A stretch of 64,000 nt of DNA from JBELHO01 sp042091375 (GTDB lineage: Bacteria > Pseudomonadota > Gammaproteobacteria > Enterobacterales > Alteromonadaceae): assembly GCA_042091375.1 (NCBI GenBank), contig JBELHO010000008.1, positions 1 to 64,000 on the forward strand, written 5' to 3'. The position numbers were made by a program, and so were the translations under genes. A model generated the notes under the pieces. It did no database searches. It saw only the letters and a program-made list of their open reading frames with translations, and had not been told where the DNA came from. This document shows, one piece after another, positions 36,360 through 44,424 of this stretch (its first letter is position 1; each line of letters starts with the position of its first letter).

Positions 36360-36415
36360 TTGCCAGACCACAACCTCAATAATTTAAGCCACTTTGTAGT
36401 GTTTTTTTTATTTGC
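36360..36415 (+). repeat. ssrA 3'-end direct repeat, copy 3, degenerate
   Basis: TGCCAGACCACAACCTCAAT is followed by a decayed terminator (AGCCACTTTGTAGTGTTTT). It aligns with copy 2, including 20 bases before it (CTTAAAMAACCAATTMAACT), which copy 1 lacks. So copies 2 and 3 descend from duplication of the Sel1 module. The remaining bases to 36502 hold nothing that I recognise. Confidence 0.75.
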
Positions 36416-36502
36416 ACAATACTGTGTCATTATTGTTTAATAACAATAACTTAGACGAAAAACACTAAGTATCATGTTTGTCGCGAGACAGTGTTTTGTG
36501 CC

Positions 36503-37231
36503 TCAAGTGGCTTTTTTAGCGGTGGCTAATTTTTTTTTCATCGCACTGAGGTGTTTTTTAGCCTTGGCTTGATTGCGTTGTTGATATTCAGCATGATCAC
36601 GTAAGTCGGCGATGGTTTTGAAGTTACTCGCTGCTGGTTTTTGAAAACGCTGCACATAGACAGTGAGAGGATCACCATTGTAAAAAAGTTCAACCGCCTG
36701 TTGATAGCGTTTTGCAAAGCGCGGTTTGGTTTGTTGCTCGCTTTTGGTTGATAACTCATACATCGAAATTTTAGCCAGTGCATAAGCAATACAAGGGTGC
36801 GATAGGGCTTTTTTGCTGTATTTAAAACCACAGGCTTGACGATAGGCATCATCGACATCAGGACAACCAATAGCCTCGGGTGTTGGTTTGCACCAAGCGA
36901 TAAATTGGCCGACACTAGGTAAAAAGTTGGTGGGTTCTTGCCGAATGCGTTGCAGACCTAATTCCACCTGTTTCATCTGGGCAATACCATTTTCTAGGAA
37001 GGCTTTAACTAACTGTTGCCGATAATCATTAATACTGTCAGTACCTTTTAATGAGACTGACCACGCTGGCGAGTTGGCTAAAATGGTTTTCATTACCCGG
37101 TTGACAAAGGCGATGGTTTGCTCAGTGATCAGCTGTTTTTGTTGTGCTGTTTGGTTATGGCTCGACTCGGGCATTTGCTCGGAGAGGTTGTGCAGAGCGG
37201 TATTTTTAACCAGATCATTCATGTCTTTCAT
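36503..37231 (-). CDS. lambda P-like replication protein
   Basis: 242 residues. The central part (AFVNRVMKTILANSPAWSVS, GLQRIRQEPTNFLPSVGQFI, AWCKPTPEAIGCPDVDDAYR) matches the phage lambda P family, which loads replicative helicase. There is no Walker motif, as expected for lambda P rather than DnaC. The C-terminus is lysine-rich. The ATG overlaps the stop of the gene before it (TAATG), so the two are translationally coupled. No other phage genes are near, so this may be a domesticated chromosomal helicase loader. Family confidence is moderate. Confidence 0.7.
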   Translation of the reverse strand: MKDMNDLVKNTALHNLSEQMPESSHNQTAQQKQLITEQTIAFVNRVMKTILANSPAWSVSLKGTDSINDYRQQLVKAFLENGIAQMKQVELGLQRIRQEPTNFLPSVGQFIAWCKPTPEAIGCPDVDDAYRQACGFKYSKKALSHPCIAYALAKISMYELSTKSEQQTKPRFAKRYQQAVELFYNGDPLTVYVQRFQKPAASNFKTIADLRDHAEYQQRNQAKAKKHLSAMKKKLATAKKAT

Positions 37232-38262
37232 TACAATACATCATCCAAATTATTCGCCCACGAGGTATCATTGAGTTGTTGATCAAGTTCGGTCTCGGCG
37301 TTGCCTGATTTGCGCAAAAACTTTTGACCACTGGTTTTACAATATTCTTCGAAGGCATAGCGCAAATTCGTGGGGTTCATGGTTTCATTTTTGTAGCGGA
37401 TATTTTGTTGGATAAAACCATGCCAGACATCATTTTCGACCTGAGCTAAATTGTTCATCGCCGCGCTAAAAGACAACTCTTGAGGTATGCGCTGCTCCAT
37501 TAGCAATTGCCATGCATCAATATTTTTTTGTTCAGTTAAGCTATTTTGTTGAGCTTTTCTCTGTATATTATTGCTAAAGCGTCGCTCAGATACAGCTAAA
37601 TTAACCGACACATTGGCAATGTAAGATTTCCACTTTTTGAATAATTGCTTTCTGTCGGGCACTGGCTCGGCTCTTTTGTCAGCACTGGCAACGAAACTGT
37701 CCCAATATTGATTGATCAACTCAGCCGGTATTTTAGTCGTAGCAATTTGGTAAAAATCTTCGGCAAGGATCAGAGAGTCCCAGCCTTGTGCTTTAAGATC
37801 ACTTTTGTTGTCGGCAACAGCAGATACATTAGTTTCTAGTACACTTGATAAATTGCCAGACGCTGATTGTTGGTTTGCTGAGCGCGGCTTAGTTTGCAAT
37901 GATTGCGCAGCAAATAAGTTTTCCATTTCACCTAATAGGGTATGTAACTGTGTAGTCAGTTGTTGCGGTAAATTAGCAACGTGCCAGTCGTCTTTGCCAA
38001 TACTTTGTTGCCGCCATGCCAAATCTAACTGCATTAACTTGCTCATTGCCTTGTCAAAAGCCTGAGGTGACAATTGATATTTTTGACAAAATTGATTTTT
38101 GTTGTGTTGGCTCTGGCCTTTTTGATTACAAAGCAACACCCACAAGCCAAGTACTGGAATGCTAGCGTTTAATGCAACGTATTCCACTAACTGCACAGGA
38201 AGTGATACCGTGTCGAGATCAGTCATTAAGTGTTGCGGGGTAATTTGGCTATTTATTAACAT
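37231..38262 (-). CDS. DnaT-like primosomal/replication protein (uncertain)
   Basis: 343 residues. The N-terminal 100 residues look like a winged-helix domain (NKNQFCQKYQLSPQAFDKAM), the middle is Q/S-rich and disordered, and around residue 185 a segment (IPAELINQYWDSFV, then RKQLFKKWKSYIANV) recalls the DnaT/phage-O C-terminal pattern that precedes helicase loaders. It is directly upstream of, and coupled to, the lambda P-like gene, which supports a replication-initiation or restart role. The name is tentative because the resemblance was judged by eye. Confidence 0.5.
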   Translation of the reverse strand: MLINSQITPQHLMTDLDTVSLPVQLVEYVALNASIPVLGLWVLLCNQKGQSQHNKNQFCQKYQLSPQAFDKAMSKLMQLDLAWRQQSIGKDDWHVANLPQQLTTQLHTLLGEMENLFAAQSLQTKPRSANQQSASGNLSSVLETNVSAVADNKSDLKAQGWDSLILAEDFYQIATTKIPAELINQYWDSFVASADKRAEPVPDRKQLFKKWKSYIANVSVNLAVSERRFSNNIQRKAQQNSLTEQKNIDAWQLLMEQRIPQELSFSAAMNNLAQVENDVWHGFIQQNIRYKNETMNPTNLRYAFEEYCKTSGQKFLRKSGNAETELDQQLNDTSWANNLDDVL

Positions 38263-38498
38263 ATTTCTCTCTAAAACAGCACTTCAAATACAGGGCTTTT
38301 GTCTGCTATATCGGCTATTATCGCGTGAATACTGGCTGCTCAGCAGTAGTAAACTGTAGTACTCGTTAGCGCATGCAGTTAACAAGCCATTATATGCCAA
38401 GATGACCAGCAGTTCACTTGATTAGTTAACAAAATAGCTCACCTATTGGCAATGGCCGGCTTCATCAATAATTGAGCAAGGTATCAAGTTATCAAGTT

Positions 38499-38924
38499 TT
38501 AGTTGTGTTCAAAATAAGAAAACACCGTATTAAAGGCTTGTTCTTGAAGTTTTTTTAAGCCGGTATCGCGAAAGTCAATATTGACTTGGGTTTTTGCAAG
38601 TGCGGTTTTGATGTAGCTAGCAGAGACAATATCAACCTCTACTTCGTTGATTAATTGAATAGCCGCTTCTAACTTAAAACCAACTGGGCCACCGGCAAAT
38701 TTGCCTTTTAGGGCGCGCCCCTTGATCACTACTTTGTCTACTTGGTAATCACTGAGTAATTTTGCGAAAGCAAATTGAAAACCTTTGACTTGTTCGGCAT
38801 CGCCAGCATCTTTAATACTAATTTTAGGCACCCGGATCTGCGGAATATCATACAAGCCGTTGGCTCGCTGCATTACACAGAGAATGGCATCATTGCCCTT
38901 TAATTCAACACCACATACTTTCAT
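38499..38924 (-). CDS. DUF3010 family protein
   Basis: 141 residues beginning MKVCGVELKGNDAILCVMQR. The opening strand pattern and later GRALKGKFAGGPVGFKLEAA fit the DUF3010 family of Alteromonadales and Vibrio, which appears to have an RNase H/RuvC-like core. Function is unknown. It is the upstream neighbour of the replication pair on the same strand, 236 bp away. A nuclease or resolvase-like role is only a structural guess. Confidence 0.75.
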   Translation of the reverse strand: MKVCGVELKGNDAILCVMQRANGLYDIPQIRVPKISIKDAGDAEQVKGFQFAFAKLLSDYQVDKVVIKGRALKGKFAGGPVGFKLEAAIQLINEVEVDIVSASYIKTALAKTQVNIDFRDTGLKKLQEQAFNTVFSYFEHN

Positions 38925-39112
38925 TGCCTAGTTATTCCTGTTTATTAGTTGCTCTATCATTGATTGCGTCATTATATACTGAACTAAATAAAAAATGCAG
39001 AATATGATCAGTTTATGGAAATGTGCTATTTTTGTTTTTCGTCGTTTATTACCAAGGCAAGCAATAACAAGTAATACTTGCGGCTCAGTGGTTTTCAGGG
39101 CAGTACCAGCGA

Positions 39113-39346
39113 TTATTTTTCTTTTTTTAGTTTAATAATTAAATCCACATGAGGAATAAGCTCTTCAACTTCCCGCAATTGTTCGCGCAGTAATCGCCAT
39201 TGTTCTAGTTCTAATTTACCTGAATCTAAAATAGCCCGTTTTAATTCACCAACTAAGGAGTGTTTGTCGTGCTGCTCAATAAATTCATTGAGGTGCAGCA
39301 GGTTATCCATGTCTTGTTGGGAAATAATTTCTATTTCTTTATCCAT
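39113..39346 (-). CDS. small helical hypothetical protein
   Basis: 77 residues, charged and alpha-helical (HDKHSLVGELKRAILDSGKL, EQWRLLREQLREVEELI), ending in KLKKEK. No membrane segment or motif is seen and I do not recognise the family. The spacing from DUF3010 (188 bp) suggests separate transcription. It is called because codon pattern and composition look like a real gene. Confidence 0.55.
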   Translation of the reverse strand: MDKEIEIISQQDMDNLLHLNEFIEQHDKHSLVGELKRAILDSGKLELEQWRLLREQLREVEELIPHVDLIIKLKKEK

Positions 39347-39469
39347 AATATTATCTTGCTCTTTGTGAAATGTGATGCCTTAGGTATGCCCAATTAGTTC
39401 ATTATAGTCACTAAAAATATTTTGAACACAGACCCTCAGCTTATATAAATAATACCAATAGGCCAATGG

Positions 39470-39958
39470 TTATGATCGGTTACCAGCAAAATCGGTTAAG
39501 GTTTTTCCAGTCATGCGGTAACCTATCCATTCGTCTTGAGATCTGGCACCCAGTGCTTGATAAAAATCACGTGAGGGTGTGTTCCAGTCTAAACAACTCC
39601 ACTCAAACCGACCACAGTCTTGCTCTACAGCAATATTAGCCATATAGCGTAACAAGGCAACACCCGCTCCTTTGCCGCGATGTTGTGGAGATACATATAA
39701 ATCTTCTAGGTATAGGCCGTGTTTGCCCAACCATGTCGAGTAATTATAAAAATACACAGCAAAACCAATAGCCTGTTGTTGATATTCACAAATCAGCCCA
39801 TAAACCTTGGGCTCTGCGCAGAACATGGTTGACTTTATGCTACTTTCAGTGGCTATTACCTGCTCTGGTGCTTGTTCATAAATCGCCAATTCGTTGATAA
39901 AATGTAAAATAGTGCTGGCATCGGCACTAATAGCGGGGCGAATAGTGATGTTTGACAT
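39470..39958 (-). CDS. GNAT family N-acetyltransferase
   Basis: 162 residues with the GNAT acetyl-CoA loop YVSPQHRGKGAGVALLRYMA near residue 92 and the C-terminal WNTPSRDFYQALGAR. The pattern LYLEDLYV before the loop resembles diamine (spermidine/spermine-type) acetyltransferases, so a small amine is a possible substrate (inference). The start ATG at 39958 has AAAGGATACTC before it. The frame is open 13 codons further upstream without such a site. Confidence 0.85.
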   Translation of the reverse strand: MSNITIRPAISADASTILHFINELAIYEQAPEQVIATESSIKSTMFCAEPKVYGLICEYQQQAIGFAVYFYNYSTWLGKHGLYLEDLYVSPQHRGKGAGVALLRYMANIAVEQDCGRFEWSCLDWNTPSRDFYQALGARSQDEWIGYRMTGKTLTDFAGNRS

Positions 39959-40300
39959 GAGTATCCTTTTCAGCTTGTTTAGCGGGTGGTTTAACAACTT
40001 GTTTAGTGGCAGGCTAAAAACCTAGTTAACAGGTTTTATTTAACCGGTAGCCATAGGTTTTAATGGCTATACAGCAAACATTAGTTGCTAAGCATACTGC
40101 CATAATCAGTTAATAAGTAAACCTTATTTACAACTAAACGCAAAACTGAGTGCAACTTTGTCTTCAATGGGTTGCAGACGGAACTTAATATCGCCCGCTT
40201 GGTCGTATGCAGAGTAAGTGTTAGCTCGCACACTTAGCCATTGCACTCATTGCTCAGCTAACACACTATCCATTAATATATTGGTAAAAGGAAGCCTATT
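39959..40300. other. spacer with repeats and a possible gene remnant
   Basis: No intact gene. Near the GNAT start there is a TTGTTTAG stutter. From 40246 down to 40124 on the minus strand an open 40-codon frame is listed separately. Confidence 0.5.
40124..40246 (-). pseudogene. possible remnant of a secreted protein C-terminus
   Basis: A 40-residue frame reading SVRANTYSAYDQAGDIKFRL, then QPIEDKVALSFAFSCK, and a stop. It has the composition and regular beta pattern of a real exported protein end, but a stop codon precedes it immediately and there is no start or ribosome site. It could be the remains of a deleted gene. By eye only. Confidence 0.3.
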
Positions 40301-41824
40301 TTGCCCAGTAGAAAATCTATCAAATCGCTACAACACACGATGTTGACCCTGTTTAGCCTGCTGTTTTGCTGTTTTGCCCACGCTACCAACCTCAGTACAT
40401 TAGCTGATGATACTGCACAATATGCATTGCAAACCTATAAACAAGATATGGTTAATTCTTTAGCCAAACTGGTCAGTTTCAATACCGTTGCTATTGCCGG
40501 TGTACCTGCTACGGAAAACCCCGCTCATATTGCCTTTAAGGCCGAACTCAAACGACAAGCACTCACCTTGGGCTTAGACTTTGATGATCAGGGTTATATT
40601 GTTGTTATTGGCCTAGGGCAAGGTGTCGAGCGTTTGGGGATCATTACCCATGGAGATATTCAGCCTGCCGATGCCAGTAAGTGGAAAAAATCACCGTTTG
40701 CGCTCGATGTCAGCTCAGAGCCGGGAAAGTTAATTGCCCGTGGCAGCGAAGATAATAAGAGCTCAATAGCTAGCGTATTGTATGCGATGAAGGCTATCAA
40801 AGATCAGCAAATCCCCCTAAAAAAACGCATAGAACTCTATGTATACATGGCTGAAGAGACGGATCGGCAACCATTGCAAAATTTTCTGAAAAATCACAGT
40901 GTGCCGCAAACTAACATTACTCTTGATGGTCAATACCCGCTAGTCACTGCCGAAAAAGGAGCAGGCACCCTAAACATCGCCTTTAATAAGCACCAGATCC
41001 ACACAATCGATCCTTATATTAGCGCATTCTCAGGTGGCTACCACACCAGCCAGATCCCCACAGATGCTCTGGCGATAGTAAACAATGCTGATATTTACTT
41101 GCTGCAACAGCTAATGAACCGAGCCCAAGGTTATCAATCGGTAAACTTTGATTTTGAATTAACCAACAATCAACTGACTATTAGTGCCCTTGGCTTGGCA
41201 GCGCATTCTTCAAAACCGAAGGAAGGTGTAAATGCCATAACCTACCTCGCTGATCTACTCAATTTTAGGCGTTGGCATAACAATGGCGCTGGTACTTTAG
41301 TTAATTTTATTAACGACAATATCGGTTTGGGTGTAGCGGGCAAGAAGTTTGGCAATATTGCTTACACTGATGATTTTATGGGGCCGATGACAGTAGCCCC
41401 TACCCTCATACAACGAGAGCAAAACCGTATTGAATTGGCTATCAGCATTTATCGTCCAACAGGAAAAACAACTTCGCAATTAACCGCAGAAGTCAATCGT
41501 GCTATCGCCAGTTGGAAGTTAACCAATCTGGCTGATGTCACCGAGTTAAGCCACGCCATTGGCGAGCCATTTGAACAACACACTGCACCACAGATCGATA
41601 CCTTATTGGCGGTGTTCTCTCACTACAGTGGTATTGCAAACCCTCGCCCTATTGCCATTGCTGGTGCGACAAACGCGCGTTTATTTCCCAATGCGGTATC
41701 GTTTGGGCCATCCATGCCAAATACGCAATACACTGGTCATGCAGAGCATGAGTTTATCACTTTGGCACAATTTGAAATGAATTTACTAATGTATACCGCG
41801 GCCTTGCTTGAATTAGCCAAATAA
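40301..41824 (+). CDS. M20-family dipeptidase, exported
   Basis: 507 residues with a signal peptide (LQHTMLTLFSLLFCCFAHA). The metallopeptidase carries the zinc-binding motif ITHGDIQPADASKW near residue 105, the RGSEDNKSS metal site and the catalytic glutamates in YMAEETDRQPL near residue 188, as in PepV-like dipeptidases. The start is TTG at 40301, preceded by AAGGAAG. The ATG at 40340 would still give a signal peptide. It probably cleaves dipeptides in the periplasm. Confidence 0.85.
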   Translation: MPSRKSIKSLQHTMLTLFSLLFCCFAHATNLSTLADDTAQYALQTYKQDMVNSLAKLVSFNTVAIAGVPATENPAHIAFKAELKRQALTLGLDFDDQGYIVVIGLGQGVERLGIITHGDIQPADASKWKKSPFALDVSSEPGKLIARGSEDNKSSIASVLYAMKAIKDQQIPLKKRIELYVYMAEETDRQPLQNFLKNHSVPQTNITLDGQYPLVTAEKGAGTLNIAFNKHQIHTIDPYISAFSGGYHTSQIPTDALAIVNNADIYLLQQLMNRAQGYQSVNFDFELTNNQLTISALGLAAHSSKPKEGVNAITYLADLLNFRRWHNNGAGTLVNFINDNIGLGVAGKKFGNIAYTDDFMGPMTVAPTLIQREQNRIELAISIYRPTGKTTSQLTAEVNRAIASWKLTNLADVTELSHAIGEPFEQHTAPQIDTLLAVFSHYSGIANPRPIAIAGATNARLFPNAVSFGPSMPNTQYTGHAEHEFITLAQFEMNLLMYTAALLELAK

Positions 41825-42118
41825 ATCTCGTTGGCAATGCATTGGAAATGATTGCTCATCTTGCCGGTGCATTGAATGCCAACGGGGTTGGGTTTACACT
41901 ATAGCCAATGAGCTTGCCGTTTGACCTAATTGCTGCGGCATAGGCCATAAAACACAGAACATAGAACATANNNNNNNNNNNNNNNNNNNNNNNNNNNNNN
42001 NNNNNNNNNNNNNNNNNNNNNNNNNNNNNNNNNNNNNNNNNNNNNNNNNNNNNNNNNNNNNNNNNNNNNNTTAGGCAATAATTAGGCAATAGTTAGAGCA
42101 TAGAGAGTTTCAATCATT
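41825..42118. other. spacer with a 100-N gap
   Basis: No gene. The N-run is 41971-42070. The left flank stutters on AGAACATA and the right flank on TTAGGCAATA, so a tandem repeat probably stopped the assembly. The flanks do not overlap. Confidence 0.7.
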
Positions 42119-42862
42119 ATGAATAACAAAAGTAAAATTAAAAAAACATGTATTGTTACTGGTGGTAGTTCAGGTATAGGTTTGAGTATAGTGCAGTTGT
42201 TTTTGCAAAACGATTATCGGGTGTTTAACTTAGATCTGCAGGCAAGCGATGTCGGTGAATTTAGGGCTTGTGATATTACCGATCATCAACAAGTATCAGC
42301 CACTATTGAGGCAATAGCACAACAATACGCCATCGATACCTTGGTATCTAATGCCGGTATTCATTTCTCTGCCACTATTGAAAACACCAGTGAAGCGCAG
42401 TTACAAAAACTGTTTAACATTAATGTTAAAGGGGCTTATTCAGCGATACAAGCGGTGCTTCCCAGCATGAAAATGCATCAACAAGGGGCGATTGTTATTA
42501 TTGCTTCTGATCAGGCATTGGTAGGCAAGCCAAATTCCTTTGCCTATAACTTGACTAAAGCCGCGTTAGTTTCTATTGCTAAGACTACGGCGCTTGACTA
42601 TGCGCAGTTTAATATTCGCGCCAATGCGGTTTGCCCCGGTACCATTGAAACCCCATTGTATCATCAGGCAATCAACCGCTATTGCAAAGACTCGGGAAGA
42701 GCAAAGGCATTAGTGCATGCTGAAGAAGCAGCTTTACAACCTCTAAACCGTATAGGTAAATCTGAAGAAGTCGCCGAGTTAGTGTTATTTTTGGCTTCAG
42801 ACAAGGCCAGTTTTATTACTGGCAGTCAACAGGTCATTGACGGCGGATACACCACGCAATAA
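42119..42862 (+). CDS. SDR-family oxidoreductase
   Basis: 247 residues, a classical short-chain dehydrogenase: cofactor loop TGGSSGIG near residue 16, NAG in SNAGIH near residue 79, catalytic Ser/Tyr/Lys (IIASDQ, YNLTK near residue 143) and CPGTIETPLYHQAI. The region resembles 2-keto-3-deoxy-L-fuconate or similar sugar-acid dehydrogenases. The stop overlaps the start of the next gene (ATAATG), so the two are co-translated. Probable step: oxidation of a deoxy-keto-aldonate or of the sugar itself. Confidence 0.85.
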   Translation: MNNKSKIKKTCIVTGGSSGIGLSIVQLFLQNDYRVFNLDLQASDVGEFRACDITDHQQVSATIEAIAQQYAIDTLVSNAGIHFSATIENTSEAQLQKLFNINVKGAYSAIQAVLPSMKMHQQGAIVIIASDQALVGKPNSFAYNLTKAALVSIAKTTALDYAQFNIRANAVCPGTIETPLYHQAINRYCKDSGRAKALVHAEEAALQPLNRIGKSEEVAELVLFLASDKASFITGSQQVIDGGYTTQ

Positions 42863-43752
42863 TGTCTGATGTTATTAATATTGTTGACCCACACATCCAC
42901 TTGTTTAACCTCGCACAAGGGCAATATCACTGGTTAGCTAAAAACAATCCTCCTTGCTGGCCTGATAAACAGCATATTTACCGCGACTTTTTTCAGGGAG
43001 ATATGCTGTTAGACAAGCCCTTGTCACTGTCTGGTTTTGTCCATATTGAAGCCGGATTTGACAATATGCAACCGTGGCGAGAAATTCAATGGTTAGAGCA
43101 ACACTGTACTTTGCCGTTTCGATCCATTGCTGCCATTGACTTAACTTTACCTACACTGTTATTTCAACAGCAGTTACAACAATTAATGACTTTTCCCTCG
43201 GTGATCGGTATACGTCACTTGCTGGGTAATCTCAATGAGCAGTTATGCTCTGATCGACAAGTGATCACTAACCTTAATTATGTCAATCAGTGGTCTTTAA
43301 ATGTTGAGCTACAAATGCAATTAGCTGAGCTTAGTGAGATCGACAGCTTAGTGGCGTTAATTACCGCTAATACTGATACGCACTTCATTGTTGAACACGC
43401 TGGTTTTCCACCCGCTAAGTCTGACTTAAGCCAATGGCAGCGTTGGCAAAACCACCTTAACACCATTGCGAAATACCGCAATGTATTGATCAAATGCTCT
43501 GGTTGGGAAATGGTCAGTAGAGACTATCAAAACCACTGGATACAACAGGTTATTGACCATTGTTTACAACAGTTTTGCAGTACTCGGGTGATGCTCGCTA
43601 GTAATTTCCCGGTGGTGCTGTTGGCTAAGCCATATCAAGACTATTGGCAACAACTCATCGGGCAAGTAGATACTCGCTATCGGCAGGCACTGCTGCGAGA
43701 TAACGCTATTTACTACTACAAGATCCCTGTTTCCCCTCCCCCTAAGAAATAG
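42862..43752 (+). CDS. amidohydrolase-family lactonase (COG3618 type)
   Basis: 296 residues. The N-terminal VDPHIHLFNLAQGQYHWL carries the HxH metal motif of the L-fuconolactonase-like amidohydrolases, with VEHAGFPPA and CSGWEMVSRDYQ, then MLASNFPV as later active-site strands. Such enzymes open sugar lactones (L-fucono- or L-rhamnono-type) to aldonates. It is coupled to the SDR gene. The exact sugar cannot be read from the sequence. Confidence 0.8.
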   Translation: MSDVINIVDPHIHLFNLAQGQYHWLAKNNPPCWPDKQHIYRDFFQGDMLLDKPLSLSGFVHIEAGFDNMQPWREIQWLEQHCTLPFRSIAAIDLTLPTLLFQQQLQQLMTFPSVIGIRHLLGNLNEQLCSDRQVITNLNYVNQWSLNVELQMQLAELSEIDSLVALITANTDTHFIVEHAGFPPAKSDLSQWQRWQNHLNTIAKYRNVLIKCSGWEMVSRDYQNHWIQQVIDHCLQQFCSTRVMLASNFPVVLLAKPYQDYWQQLIGQVDTRYRQALLRDNAIYYYKIPVSPPPKK

Positions 43753-43902
43753 GAGCCTGAAGCTAGGAACGAGAAGCGAGCAGCTGATAATATTTGCGAT
43801 AAAGTATCCAGCAGCGCGTTAACCACATTTTTTACTTTGCAGCGGCAACGGTTTTCTTTATGATTTCAGTTACCTTAATTATGAACAGAGGTTGATGGCA
43901 TT

Positions 43903-44361
43903 ATGGATAAGTTCGATCAAAAAATACTGCATATATTACAACATGATTGTACCCAATCTGTTAGCGATGTTGCCGCACAAATAGGCTTATCAACCACACC
44001 TTGTTGGCGGCGAATTCAAGCGATGGAGAAGTCGGGCATTATTAGGGGCCGCGTCGCCTTAGCTGATCCTGAACAGCTCAATGTCGGTTTAACCGTGTTT
44101 GTGATGATCAAAACTAATCAGCACAACCCTGACTGGTTAGAGGAATTTGCCCAAATCGCCAACGAATTTCCAGAGATCATTGAGTTTTATCGCATGAGTG
44201 GTGATGTAGATTATTTGTTGCGTGTGGTTGTACCCGACATGAAATCTTATGACAGTTTTTATAAAAAATTAATTGATAAGGTCAGTTTTGCTGACATCAG
44301 TTCAAGCTTTGCCATGGAAGAGATTAAATATACCACGGCATTACCTGTTGATTACATCTAA
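43903..44361 (+). CDS. Lrp/AsnC family regulator, sugar-acid cluster
   Basis: 152 residues: HTH domain (MDKFDQKILHILQHDCTQSV, then STTPCWRRIQAMEKSGII) and RAM domain (VFVMIKTNQHNPDW, MSGDVDYLLRV). It lies 150 bp behind the SDR-amidohydrolase pair and convergent with the dehydratase gene, so local control is plausible but not shown. It is a different protein from the regulator at 21791. Confidence 0.88.
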   Translation: MDKFDQKILHILQHDCTQSVSDVAAQIGLSTTPCWRRIQAMEKSGIIRGRVALADPEQLNVGLTVFVMIKTNQHNPDWLEEFAQIANEFPEIIEFYRMSGDVDYLLRVVVPDMKSYDSFYKKLIDKVSFADISSSFAMEEIKYTTALPVDYI

Positions 44362-44424
44362 TGGTGGCGATATCAACAGATAATGACGGTGTTCTGCAAG
44401 TGACTGACCCGATTTAATTAGTGT

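Noticed and set aside
32352..36415. A complete prophage or integrative element at ssrA
   Set aside because: No integrase, excisionase, structural or conjugation gene lies inside. Only end repeats and cargo are present, so it is described as an accessory segment.
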